Below, in pieces: positions 11,283-21,359 of a stretch of 64,000 nt of DNA; position 1 is the stretch's first letter; every line of letters starts with the position of its first letter. The position numbers and the translations under genes are program-made. The DNA is from Saxidomus purpurata (lineage: Eukaryota; Mollusca; Bivalvia; Venerida; Veneridae), in contig JAFMSR010000009.1 of the NCBI GenBank assembly GCA_022818135.1, forward strand, positions 19,131,779 through 19,195,778, read 5' to 3'. The notes beneath the pieces are model-generated. The model ran no database searches, had not been told where the DNA came from, and saw only the letters and a list, made by a program, of their open reading frames with translations.

Positions 11283-13739
11283 ATGGATTACAATACAGCT
11301 GAGGTAAACACTGAATACATCAGACCCTGCCTCAGCATCATATCATGGAATATTCGGGGTATGAGATCCGAATCATACAGTAAATGTAATGAATTGCAAA
11401 ATTTTTTAATTGACCAAAAAGAACCTATAGATGTAATTTGTTTACAAGAAACTCATTTAGCAGAAAAACATAATCCTTTCAAATTCAAGGATTATCAAAA
11501 ACCTGTTATGTTTTACAACAAAGAAACCCCCGCCTCAGGGGGATTATGCATATATGTCCGCAACGGACTTTCATACTTAACGAAACAAACAGATTATAAT
11601 ACTATTAATCAAAACATTGCAATAGAGATCATTGGTAAAGATAGTAACATTTCGATTTATAATTACTACACAAACAGTAAAGATAACAACAACATAAATG
11701 TTTTTAGAAATAGCTTCAAAAACTTAGGACAGTCTAATGTAATAGTAGGAGACTTTAACTTAAAACATCCACTTTGGAACCCAGAAAATGATTTTAGGCG
11801 CGATGCTGGGGCAGAGGATCTGATAGACTTCATGAATGAAACAGATCTCAATTGCATCAATGATGGCCAATGCACCCGTCTCGCCGAGCAGGCAAACCAG
11901 ATAGACTCAGCCCTGGATCTATCTATAGTCTCCTCAGGTCTGCACCCCAGGGCAACGTTCCTTGTAGTCGACAATAGCTTCAATAGTGACCATCTACCTG
12001 TAATAACAATAATAGAAACACCAATAAGGTTTGAAAATGCTATTATAAGTGAAAAATGGCTCATAGACATGGCATCCACTGCCCAGTGGATGGAATTTCA
12101 CCATTTATGCATGACAGAATTGAATTATAAGATAAAAGAACAAACAGTTGAACAAAATTTCAAAGAATTCTTAGATAAACTCAATAGTATTTTAGAAAAA
12201 ACAATTCCAAAATCAAAACCAAAAATTGTAAAAACTAGAATCAAAAAAGTATGGTGGACACAGGCATGCCACGAAGCCATACGAAGTAGAGAAATTAGAC
12301 GTAAAATTCACAAAAGGGAAAAAACTCCCATAACTCTCATTCTATTTAAAATGGCCCGGGCAAGAGCAGTAAGAATAATTAAAAAAGCAAAGCAAAACAG
12401 TTGGCGCAATTTCTGCTCAACTATAACAAGCAATACCTCATCTAAAGAAGTTTGGAATTTTGTAAACAAAGTAAAAGGCAGAGTACCAAAAAGCAATCCA
12501 GTATTTAAAATAGGACAACATATTATTACTGAGCCAAAAGAAAAAGCTAACGCATTAGTCCAACAATATGCTGAAGCCAGTAGTAATAAAGGATACACTA
12601 GAGACTTTCTGGTAAACAAAATAATTATTAACAGAGCAGTTAATGAACATATTAATAATAGAAATAATGACAACTCCCAAGAATACAATCAAAAATTTAC
12701 TATATTTGAATTTAATAAAGCTTTGTCGAACTGCAAGGACGGTGCGCCGGGAGAAGACCTGATACATTACAAAATACTTAAAGAATTACCACAGGAAAGC
12801 AGAAATACACTCTTACAAATTTTTAATCAATCATGGGTAGAGGGCACCACGCCAGAAAGCTGGAACCATGCAGTTATCATTCCATTACTAAAACCTAATA
12901 AAGACAAAAATGAACCCGCCTCTTATAGACCAATTTCTCTAACATCAACATCTACAAAATTAATGCAAAAAATGATAAAACCCAGGCTGTGCGCATATTT
13001 GGAAAAAAACAATATAATGTCTAAATACCAATCAGGATGCAGATCACATCATTCATGTGATGACAATATTACACGATTAGAATCAGATGGCAAAATCGCA
13101 CAGGCAGAACATAAATATCTTATAGCTATATTTTTAGATCTTAGTAATGCTTTCGATAAAATGTGGAACGGAGGAGCACTATTGCAACTCCAAAACTCCG
13201 GAATACAAGGACGAATGATAAAATGGTTAAGGTGCTTTCTACAAAACAGACAGATTAAGGTAAAATACAATGGAGCTCTCTCAGAGGTAGTGGAAACAGT
13301 AAATGAGTGCCCCCAGGGAGCGGTTCTGTCCCCCATAATTTTTAGCCTCATGATGAATACCTTTGAAACACAAATCAACGAATTAAACAGAGAAAAACCT
13401 ACTATAAATGCTAAAATATCTCAATTTGTAGACGACTCCGCCACATGGCTAACATCATTAAGTCCGGTACAGGCAGTAAAAAAAGCACAAACTGTTTTGA
13501 ATACAATAGAAAAATGGAGCAAATCCTGGGGCTTCATAATTAACCCAGCAAAAACTCAAGTGTTATTAATACATAGACCGTCCGTAAAACCTCCGGAAAG
13601 AGCCAACAACTTTCCGAAATTAACGTTATGTGGTACGAACCTCACATATAATGAACACGCAAAATTTTTGGGAATGTATTTTGACAAAACTCTATCATGG
13701 AAAATGCATTATAGAACATATGACAAAAAGATGTCTTAA
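11283..13739 (+). CDS. LINE ORF2: AP endonuclease and reverse transcriptase
   Basis: An 818-codon segment. Residues about 15-245 are an apurinic-like endonuclease that nicks the target: SWNIRG (N23), LQETHL (E56), GDFNLKHPLWN (D157, N159) and SDH (D236, H237) are all present. Residues about 480-760 are the reverse transcriptase: PLLKPNKD and YRPISLTS, then FLDLSNAFDKMW with a catalytic Asp, PQGAVLSP, and FVDD at 715-718. F-x-DD is the usual variant of the catalytic box. No catalytic residue seems lost. The frame ends prematurely at 13739 by a frameshift near 13700; the protein continues in the segment from 13630. The start is the first ATG, 49 bp after the ORF1 stop. Confidence 0.85.
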   Translation: MDYNTAEVNTEYIRPCLSIISWNIRGMRSESYSKCNELQNFLIDQKEPIDVICLQETHLAEKHNPFKFKDYQKPVMFYNKETPASGGLCIYVRNGLSYLTKQTDYNTINQNIAIEIIGKDSNISIYNYYTNSKDNNNINVFRNSFKNLGQSNVIVGDFNLKHPLWNPENDFRRDAGAEDLIDFMNETDLNCINDGQCTRLAEQANQIDSALDLSIVSSGLHPRATFLVVDNSFNSDHLPVITIIETPIRFENAIISEKWLIDMASTAQWMEFHHLCMTELNYKIKEQTVEQNFKEFLDKLNSILEKTIPKSKPKIVKTRIKKVWWTQACHEAIRSREIRRKIHKREKTPITLILFKMARARAVRIIKKAKQNSWRNFCSTITSNTSSKEVWNFVNKVKGRVPKSNPVFKIGQHIITEPKEKANALVQQYAEASSNKGYTRDFLVNKIIINRAVNEHINNRNNDNSQEYNQKFTIFEFNKALSNCKDGAPGEDLIHYKILKELPQESRNTLLQIFNQSWVEGTTPESWNHAVIIPLLKPNKDKNEPASYRPISLTSTSTKLMQKMIKPRLCAYLEKNNIMSKYQSGCRSHHSCDDNITRLESDGKIAQAEHKYLIAIFLDLSNAFDKMWNGGALLQLQNSGIQGRMIKWLRCFLQNRQIKVKYNGALSEVVETVNECPQGAVLSPIIFSLMMNTFETQINELNREKPTINAKISQFVDDSATWLTSLSPVQAVKKAQTVLNTIEKWSKSWGFIINPAKTQVLLIHRPSVKPPERANNFPKLTLCGTNLTYNEHAKFLGMYFDKTLSWKMHYRTYDKKMS

Positions 13740-15192
13740 AGATCTAAATATCATAAGAGCAGTAAAGGGAAAATCTTGGGGTACAGACAAAAAATGCCTT
13801 CTAAACATTTACAAGGCCTTCATCCTTAGCAAAATCAATTATGGCAGCATAGTATACGCCTCCGCAAAAGAATCACAACTAAAAAAGGTTCAAAGAATAC
13901 AAAATAGGGCACTAAAAACCATAATAGGATGTCCGAGGCATACCTCTACTCTCCCATTACATACCGAAACAGCTATGATCCCACTACCTTTACAGAGAGA
14001 ACTTCAAGCACTAAAATATTGGGCCAGAAGCTCCAGACTGGGCCCAAACTTACCTATCAATGACGATATATGCGACCACCCGGCATATTTTTACAAAATC
14101 AAAAGTAACAAAAATTTAAAGAAACCTTACACACAACACATCAGAACTCTAATTACAGAATACGGCCTAGTCGATACCCAAATTCAAGAACCGTGCTATG
14201 AACAACTAATCAATATTGAAATGCCTGAGATCAATTTAGATCTAGTAGGAAAAATTAACAAATCTGAAAACGCTGAAAGAAACAAAATTATTGCAAATCT
14301 AAACATTATTCGGCACTTTAGAGACTTTACCCAAATTTATACAGATGGAAGTAAGGACCCGTCAAAACAAATAGCAGGGGCGGGCATAGTAGTTATAGGA
14401 GAAGACGGAACAATCTTACACAACAAGAGTTTAAAGCTTCAACATCAAGTTTCAATATTTACATGCGAATTAGCAGCAACAGATTATGCGATAACTTACT
14501 GTAAAGAAAATCATATTACAAAATCAGTCATTATTAGTGATAGTCTTAGTTCCTTAATGGCAATAAAATCAGGACAATCTCACACACAAGAAATGATCTT
14601 TAATATACTAAAAACAATCACAGATATAAAACATAGAGGGGACGAAATTCAGTTAATGTGGGTACCAAGTCATGTGGGCATAAACGGAAATGAATTAGCA
14701 GACGACAAAGCAAAATACGGCAGCACTTCCGGTACAGAAATTCATATTAAGCTCAGCGTACCGGAAGTCTACAGCATCATAAAAGATAAAGTAAAACAAA
14801 AATATCTACAGCAATGGGAAACTTACTGCTCAACACATAACATAGAAATTAATATTAAACCGCCTAGCAAATTACAAACGTACCATCATGATAGAAAAAT
14901 AGACACAATGTATACTAGACTTAAACTAAAAAGTAGCTATCTTAAAGGGGACCGATACATAGAAGACAAAAACTGCCAACACTGTAACGAAATAGAAAAT
15001 TTTGGCCATCTAATGTTTCACTGCCCATTATATTCGGAAGAAAGGAAAATATTTGAAACAAAACTTTTGAAATTAGAACTAATAACTATTACGGAAAAAA
15101 CTCTGTTAGATCCACCAAAAGAAATAGCACAAGATATTCGCCTGGCCGTATTCGAATTTATCAAAAATATAGGATACAATGAAAAAATATAG
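13630..15192 (+). CDS. LINE ORF2, C-terminal part: RT thumb, RNase H, zinc motif
   Basis: Continues ORF2 after the frameshift near 13700; roughly the first 25 codons are out of the real frame. The conserved thumb and linker region (SWGTDKKCLLNIYKAFI, INYGSIVYASA) is followed by RNase H at about 235-365: YTDGSK (D239), CELAATDYA (E280), ISDSLSS (D304) and HVGINGNELAD (D358), the full D-E-D-D catalytic set. The tail has CQHCNEIENFGHLMFHC, a CX2CX7HX4C-type motif common after RNase H in this group. RNase H removes the RNA template during second-strand synthesis. Stop at 15190-15192. Confidence 0.82.
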   Translation: MVRTSHIMNTQNFWECILTKLYHGKCIIEHMTKRCLKDLNIIRAVKGKSWGTDKKCLLNIYKAFILSKINYGSIVYASAKESQLKKVQRIQNRALKTIIGCPRHTSTLPLHTETAMIPLPLQRELQALKYWARSSRLGPNLPINDDICDHPAYFYKIKSNKNLKKPYTQHIRTLITEYGLVDTQIQEPCYEQLINIEMPEINLDLVGKINKSENAERNKIIANLNIIRHFRDFTQIYTDGSKDPSKQIAGAGIVVIGEDGTILHNKSLKLQHQVSIFTCELAATDYAITYCKENHITKSVIISDSLSSLMAIKSGQSHTQEMIFNILKTITDIKHRGDEIQLMWVPSHVGINGNELADDKAKYGSTSGTEIHIKLSVPEVYSIIKDKVKQKYLQQWETYCSTHNIEINIKPPSKLQTYHHDRKIDTMYTRLKLKSSYLKGDRYIEDKNCQHCNEIENFGHLMFHCPLYSEERKIFETKLLKLELITITEKTLLDPPKEIAQDIRLAVFEFIKNIGYNEKI

Positions 15193-18058
15193 ATTAGGAA
15201 CGATTACATAATGGACTGCTCGGCAAAACACCAGAACAAACATACACACTACTGAAAACACAAACGTCATAGGTGACTTTTACGGAGTGTTAATGCCGCC
15301 CGGCAATCACTCGAACCCACACACCCACACGGTCGTACCAAAAGACCAAGGGGAAGTATGATGTAGTACACGGACTGCGCAAGTGTAGATCGACTAAAAA
15401 CCGTATCTTACCCTTTATTTGGGACTCCCACCTTAACGAAATAATGCGTAACTCGCAATGGGGGAAAAACGGTACTTGGACTCTGCAGGAGCATGGTGCG
15501 CGGAATGCATGGTGCTAGCCCTGAGCTCTAGGACCCTATATACAGAACACAGCACACAACTCACACAACTCTATATTTGATAAAAGTACATAGGGGTAGA
15601 TATGGCAAGTCTATTATAGATTGTAGATATGTTATTTCGTAGATTAGATTAGAATAGGCAAGCCAGTATCGCATTTTAGTGACATAAAACAAATATTTCC
15701 ACACTAAGAAACCCCTAACACACTCTCTGTAAACCAGGGGTGTCCTGTAATTTACCTTTAAGTAGTTTAGTATACTTTATTATACATGTATATATGTTAA
15801 CAAGAATGAGCTTCCGGTACAGAAAGGTCAAGGACATCAAACCCCCACCTCAGGTGAATCTTTGAGACAAAACACATATCTAAAACACTGAATTCATATA
15901 CCTTCGGACAACATGAAAATTTTATAACAAAAAACTTTAGAACTAGATAAGGGCTACCCAACACCCTAGCCATAACTATAAAGCACGATTTAGTAAAGAT
16001 TTGAAATGAAAATAGAAAAGATTGAAAACATTAGACAATTTTATTACAGATAATTTATTCCGCGATTTTCCAAAATTTTGTAGCATAAAAGACAATTTAT
16101 AAAGGATACAAAACATTGACAGTTTATATTTCGACCAAATTATATTTAGAATAACAAGGACCAAAGATATAACACAAAAAACCGTAAGAAAAAAGCTTTA
16201 TTTAAACAAAATCGACAAAAAATCCTTTTTTCTCTATCTAAATATATAAAAAACACATGTATAGAATAATTACTACAAATACCTACCACGTGACAAACCC
16301 GGTATAAAGCCGACATCTTGACATGTGACGGAAGCTCAGTAGATTAGATAGTTATTAGTCATTTTATAGAAATATGTGAAATTTTTACTTTTCAGCGGTT
16401 CTAGTGTCTGAGTAAGAAATTTGATACCTACATAGGAAAAAATAGTGTCTGTGGCGACATACCATTATAACCCACGCATATACAAACCCCTGGTGATTAC
16501 AAAAACAAACATACAACTAATAAATGTCCAAAATAATCACCAGGACAATGACTTGAAAAACGTATAAAAAAAAATAATCACAATTAATGACTGCTTAAAC
16601 AAGAAAATGCATACTTAATGCCCATATAAAAAGTCATAACTAACCAAAAACAGTGATTGATCCTATAACTAGATACCCCAGACATTGCAGAAAATGCATA
16701 AAACACTACTAATTTCCTAAATGGAAGCAGTAATCTACTGTCAAAAAATAGCCGGATCCAAAAAAGCCAAACGCGCACCTGTTATAACTCCATCCTGTTC
16801 GTGCGCAATAAAAGTCGCAGTAGGTCACCCAAAACCAACAAGTAGGTCAGGTCAAGTAGTACGAACAGCAATGTTAATCTTGAAAAGCATATCTAACTTT
16901 CGCAATTATATTTTCGAACCAATAAAGATGTGTAATATAAGATCAAAACTACATTAAGAACAATCTTACTCAGGCACGAAAAACCCAATCACTCACAACA
17001 AAGAAGATGTGAAAAGTACTGGTTAGTCAACCAGGATCAGGAATAGTAGTTCACCAGCATCTGTCCGAGGACCGAATCGCCGATCATGCAAATCATGATC
17101 TACACTTACTTCTTTTATTATTTATAAGTAAAAAATAAAACAGATTAACAGATTAAAATTAAAATTTCCTTCTGAAACAATTAAAAAGAATTTCTCACCA
17201 AAATTCCACAAAATTTGAATAAAATTTCTATTTTACGAACTCATGATCTACAGCAACATTCATATATTTAAAGACAAATTTTGGCATTTTATCTAATTTA
17301 TGATACAAATGATTCAAATAATTACATTAATGACTGTGCTTTTTCAACAGTAGTAGACCGAACTGGCGGCCATTAGCACCCTGCTGATTGGTTAATCATT
17401 TTTGTCTCTCCTGGCTCCGATTTTTGCTTCTAGCTCCGGTAGTAAACAACCAACTAGTACAAGTCTCTTTATAATTTTCTATTGTACACCATTATAATTA
17501 AAGAAGTAAAGTTAACAAGTAGCCTGTGCGGTTGCTGGCTTATTTGGGTTTTAAGGGGTTTTTATATTTTCAAAATTTCAGAGTAGAAACATAAGTCAAA
17601 CTTTCATGCATACTTTTTAACTTGTTCAAATAAGTAAAACCATCTTTCGGACAACATTTTATTCTATCATTCAGGACAATTAAATTTTTTATCATCACAA
17701 AAAGCTAAGCAAAATAAAAATAGGACAACACTTTATTAAACGGGATTTTTACTTTACAAAACAAACACATATAACATCTAGTATCAAAATTTTCTAAAAA
17801 CTGTTAGGCTACCACGATCCAGACATACAAACTAGGTCAATCACACTTAGATCTCATTGGTCGCCGTGATTGGCCTACTATTTGGTAACCAATCAAATAC
17901 AAACTTTGGCTATACTGGCTGGAAATTGCAGTCAGGTAAATTTCTCCTATTTTCTGGCTTCAAAATTTTATTTTTTAGGCATGACGGGAGACATGCCGGG
18001 GTCTCATCCAAATATCAAGCTAACATAAGTGCTCTTTTGGACGGACCTTGATAAAATT
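15193..18058 (+). other. LINE 3' non-coding region, unusually long
   Basis: About 2.9 kb between the ORF2 stop and the terminal simple repeat. Open frames here (15976-16164, 16584-16778, 16721-16957, 17857-18051) are short and unrecognisable. I found no second transposon boundary inside it, but an old nested insertion cannot be excluded by eye. A small hairpin at about 17083-17101 (7-bp stem, loop CAAAT) contains ATGCAAAT. Confidence 0.6.
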
Positions 18059-18080
18059 CTCATCAAATCAAATCAAATCA
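18059..18080 (+). repeat. (ATCAA)n 3' terminal tail of the LINE
   Basis: Three full ATCAA units plus a partial one, ending exactly where the right target duplication begins. Short tandem tails in place of poly-A are known for I-type elements. Confidence 0.8.
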
Positions 18081-18094
18081 AAGAACGCTCTTTC
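18081..18094 (+). repeat. Target-site duplication, right copy
   Basis: Exact second copy of the 14-bp host sequence at 8038-8051, marking the 3' edge of the LINE. Confidence 0.85.
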
Positions 18095-18652
18095 TGTTGT
18101 CACTCATCATAGAAGAAGGTAGACTAGTGTGTTTTTAAAATTTCAAACCAAAGAGAATTTCATCAATAGTTATCAACTATTTAAATTTATTAGATCTATT
18201 TAAATGTAAAATTTTCCCCATGACTTAGATATTTTCATGCATTTTAAATTGATCTAGAAATCTAGAGCTTGACTAGATTATTTGTTTTTCATTGTTTACG
18301 ACCACGTGGTTGGAAATATGCGATTCTTAAAGGCATTAGATGCGAATATAAATACGCACTATATTTAAATCCATCGAAGCGAATATACTTAATGCACAAT
18401 GATTTTCTGTAATTTTCATTCACTTTTAATGATAAAAACTCTTAACATTTTAACCACATTTTAACCATCAGAAATAACACTTTTCATTATATCTACAGCG
18501 CTAACAACATACCCACGAAATCTGCTCGGTGGCTATTCTTGTCTACCGGATTGAGTCGTAACTGAATGTTTAGGTAGGCGGACTTACAGGCTTAACTGAA
18601 GGTGTGATAATTAAATTTGCACCGTCTGTCTGACTGTGTGTCAATCTCGTTT
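18095..18652. other. No gene seen
   Basis: Right flank of the LINE insertion, A+T-rich, no open frame or repeat of note. Confidence 0.55.
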
Positions 18653-18900
18653 CAGGACTGTAACTTTGTCATACATTGAAGGATTTTCAAAACTGTTCAG
18701 CACATCAAGACGACGTGTCGCGTGCAAGACCCACATCTCTACCTCAAAGGCCTGGTTAGACTTAGAGTTTAAAGGTAAAGGAATCGTGTATATATGTATA
18801 CATTTGTGTCCGGACTGTGACTTTCTCATGTATCGCAGGATTTTAAAATAACTTGGCACATATGTTGAGCACATCAAGACAACGTGTCGGGTACAACACA
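18653..18900 (+). repeat. Diverged 157-bp tandem repeat, two units
   Basis: GGACTG at 18655 and again at 18812, spaced 157 bases, with shared downstream words (ACATCAAGAC, ACGTGTCG). Spacing and several words (AACTTGGCACA, GTCCGGA) match the array at 19411-19962, so this is a second, more diverged tract of one family. Overlapping open frames on both strands are by-products. Confidence 0.7.
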
Positions 18901-19335
18901 AACTTAAAACGTACATAACTACTAAAAAACATTTCTCGTGGTTTAGAAAAATAATAGAAAATAAAAATTGACACACAGAAAATAAATATGCAGACACAAT
19001 TAAGAGTAGTAAGATGCTTGTATGATCTATAAATCATGACAATCGGTGTCATTTCAAACATTAAACTGTGTTACACATACACGTAAATATCAGAAATACC
19101 AGAATGAAAATGGGTACAACAGACAATCCGACTATGTTTCAGTTACAAGACATTGCGTCACGAGTATCATCAATAGCAGAGCAAAACGTTAGAATTGCCC
19201 ATTTTAGACGATCGTGAATGGTCAAATCTAGTATTAACAAATTGAATTCAATTGAACCAAGTCCAACTTCCGGTTTTTATCACTTTTGTTGAGCCGCTTG
19301 CGAAAGCTCGATATAGTTGTCCAAATGGCAGTTCG

Positions 19336-19396
19336 GTGTATGTGCGTGCGTGCGTGCGTGCTTCCGTGAGTGCGTGTGTGCGTGCGTGCGTGCGTC
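19336..19396 (+). repeat. (GTGC)n microsatellite
   Basis: Imperfect GTGC/GTGT run. The open frames over it on both strands, rich in RAC or RTHA repeats, are artefacts of the tandem sequence. Confidence 0.85.
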
Positions 19397-19410
19397 CGAG
19401 TTTAGTTTGT

Positions 19411-19962
19411 CCGGAGCATATCTTCTTCATGCGTGAAGGGATTTTGATGTAACGTTGTACAAATGTTCACCATCATGAGACGGAGTGTCATCAGCAAGAA
19501 CCAGGTCCCTAGGTCTAAGGTCAGGGTCACACTTAGAGGTTAAAAGTTAAATTCAAGAATGACTTTGTCCGGAGCATATCTACTTCATGCATGGAGGGAT
19601 TTTAATGTAACTAATGTCAAATGTTCACCACCATGAGATAGAGTGTCATGCTCAAGAATCAGGTCCCTAGTTCCAAGGTCAAGGTCACACTCAAAGCCCA
19701 AAGGTCAGATGCAAGAATAATTCAAGACTGGCTTTGTCCGGAGCATTTCTTCTTCATGCATTGAGGTATTTTAATGTTACTTGGCACAAATGTTCACCAC
19801 CATGAGACAGACTGTCATGCGCAAGAACCAGGTCCCTAGGTCTAAGGTCAAGGTCACACTTAGAGGTTAAAGGTCAATACAAGAATATCTTTGTCTGGAG
19901 CATTTCTTCTTCATGCATGGAGGGATTATGATGTAACTTGGCACAAATGTTCACCACCATGA
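19411..19962 (+). repeat. 157-169-bp tandem repeat, about 3.5 units
   Basis: Units begin CCGGAGCAT at 19411, 19569 and 19738 and CTGGAGCAT at 19895 (spacings 158, 169, 157). Each contains TTCACCACCATGAG, CAGGTCCCTAG and AAGGTCAAGGTCACAC. The last unit is cut at about 19962. No coding content. Confidence 0.88.
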
Positions 19963-20232
19963 GCTACCCTTGTTGTTCCTTGTTATTACTTTCCTTCGTT
20001 GTTACTAAAAATAGCTTATATTGTAACTTTTTTATTACTTGCCGTAGAGTAAAATCGAGACCACTTTTCTGTGGTACAACATGCATGTTACATCCAATTT
20101 AGGTGTATTTTTACCTATCTCCACTTAATAAGGAGTTATCCTTCTGACAGCTGGCGGGCTCGACATGTTGCACGTGGGTATCTAGTTATTGCATATTTGG
20201 CATTTTTGTAATTTTCATGTTGGGGAGAAAAG

Positions 20233-20250
20233 TGTAGGCACGTGCCTACA
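20233..20250. repeat. 18-bp perfect palindrome with central E-box
   Basis: TGTAGGCACGTGCCTACA is its own reverse complement and centres on CACGTG, the canonical bHLH E-box. It lies in an otherwise featureless stretch (19963-20281). It may be a regulatory site or a transposon remnant. Confidence 0.5.
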
Positions 20251-20281
20251 GTGCATAAAGGAAGCTATGCCCCTGAATGTA

Positions 20282-20700
20282 CAATCTCTTCCATGCCAGC
20301 AGAAACATGTGCTAATCATTGTTTAACCAATGACTTTGCATATACATTAATACAGGCATTGATCATTTAATTTAATTTAAATATTAAAAGCATTATTAAA
20401 TATATTTAGAATTATTTTACAATAATTGTTACGTTAATGTTTTTGAAACTTCCAGATTGCTATGAAGCCGCCTTGGTGCAATGGTAGCACGTTCGCCTCA
20501 GCATCGGAGGGTCCCGGGTTCGATCCAGTGCCAACTGGTAGTGTGTTTAGACAAGACACAAATATTTTAACATGGCCTCTCTCGCTCTCTCTATGAGGCT
20601 GCTTCCATCTTGAATGAGCCTCGAGAGCGAGTAATCTAAGTTGTAAGAACTTGTGTTGCAGTCCAGAGTTAAATTAGTATAAATAAATTGCTATGCAAAT
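20282..20700 (+). mobile_element. Dispersed repeat carrying a tRNA-like module, copy 1
   Basis: The tRNA-like head is at about 20467-20535 with an A box (TGGTGCAATGG) and a B box (GGGTTCGATCC, 20516-20526). Homology to the inverted copy at 60510-60990 extends beyond the module on both sides: upstream TCATTGTTTAACCAATGA and downstream GTGTGTTTAG, AAGACACAAATATTT and GTAAGAACTT. The repeat is therefore longer than a simple tRNA-headed SINE, with the Pol III box inside it. The tail region is AAATTAGTATAAATAAAT-like. Not a functional tRNA: the anticodon arm does not fold well by eye. Confidence 0.72.
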
Positions 20701-20902
20701 GATAGTTTATCAATTTAGTAAGACTGGAATTATCATGAAGTAAAATATGTCCTTCTTTAGCAAGATTTAAACAAAAACCACACGTATGATGAGGTGTCAC
20801 GTGAGCTTATAAGACACGCTTATAACACCAATTATTCGGAAAGAAACTACTTGAATACAAAATAAATGAGTAAGTCGACTCTATTTTGTTTTTTGGTGAT
20901 TA

Positions 20903-21245
20903 GAACAGTTTCTATCCGAGTTAATTAAAAGTGAGCATTGGACTTTAAAATAGCAGTTACATGTAGTAGTGATCAATATCATTCAAACGCTCAAGTCCCG
21001 GATTTGACATATACACTTTACAGTACTGTAAGCAATGTTTCTGTAGCAACAATCATAACTATACAGATTTGTGAGTAAATAGAAAAACATTCCATCCGAG
21101 CTCATTCATAGTGAGTATACAGCTTCATGTAGTAGTGATCTCAATATCATTTAAACCCTCAGGTCCCGGATTTGACATATATATTTCTAATTCACTTTAC
21201 AATACGGTATGCAATGTTTCTGTGGCAACAATCATAACTATACAC
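20903..21245 (+). repeat. Two-unit tandem duplication, about 179 bp
   Basis: Units start at 20903 and 21082 with shared blocks ATCCGAG, GTAGTAGTGATC, GTCCCGGATTTGACATAT and GCAACAATCATAACTATACA. The motif (C)AAGTCCCGGAT recurs a third time at about 21257-21268, where a candidate exon starts, so the tract may be a repeated promoter or leader region. Confidence 0.75.
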
Positions 21246-21266
21246 AATTAAACGTCCAAGTCCCGG

Positions 21267-21359
21267 ATGCGGAGTGATACTTCAACTGTCACGGAGATTC
21301 GAGTCAGAAATGTGGAGGCAGTTGTAGAGGCTCACTGTATCGTACTGGCGGATAGACAG
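21267..21359 (+). CDS. Candidate first coding exon (unrecognised)
   Basis: 31 codons from an ATG to a CAG/GTGATG donor, phase 0. Codon choice looks coding (mixed GTC, ACG, GAG, CTG against an A+T-rich background) and the peptide has an alternating V/E-rich run (EIRVRNVEAVVEAHC). It sits at the third occurrence of the CCCGGAT word of the preceding tandem duplication. I do not recognise the protein and found no second exon. It may be spurious. Confidence 0.3.

Larger units (their letters stand above)
8052..18080 (+). mobile_element. Full-length I-like LINE retrotransposon
   Basis: A 10,029-bp non-LTR retrotransposon defined by a perfect 14-bp target-site duplication. Order: 915-bp 5' UTR with an (AGGAT)7 run, ORF1 (gag-like, three CCHC zinc knuckles), a 49-bp spacer, ORF2 (AP endonuclease, reverse transcriptase, RNase H, C-terminal Cys/His motif), about 2.9 kb of 3' non-coding sequence, and a terminal (ATCAA)n. 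An RNase H domain after the reverse transcriptase plus a zinc-knuckle ORF1 places it in the I superfamily (I/Nimb-like); exact clade assignment needs a tree. The copy is full length and its duplications are unmutated, so insertion looks recent. It nevertheless carries frameshifts near 9714-9728, 10340-10400 and 13700 and a stop at 9811. Several of these lie in homopolymer runs, so sequencing error is a real alternative to genuine decay. Confidence 0.88.

Noticed and set aside
11666..12767. Minus-strand frames of 70-137 codons (also 13049-13378)
   Set aside because: Antisense shadows of LINE ORF2.
19248..19452. Arg/Thr/His- or Cys/Val/Arg-rich small proteins
   Set aside because: They are translations of the (GTGC)n microsatellite.
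20467..20535. Functional tRNA gene
   Set aside because: A and B boxes are present but the anticodon and acceptor stems do not pair well by eye, and homology continues on both sides as a dispersed repeat. The same applies to the other tRNA-like heads.
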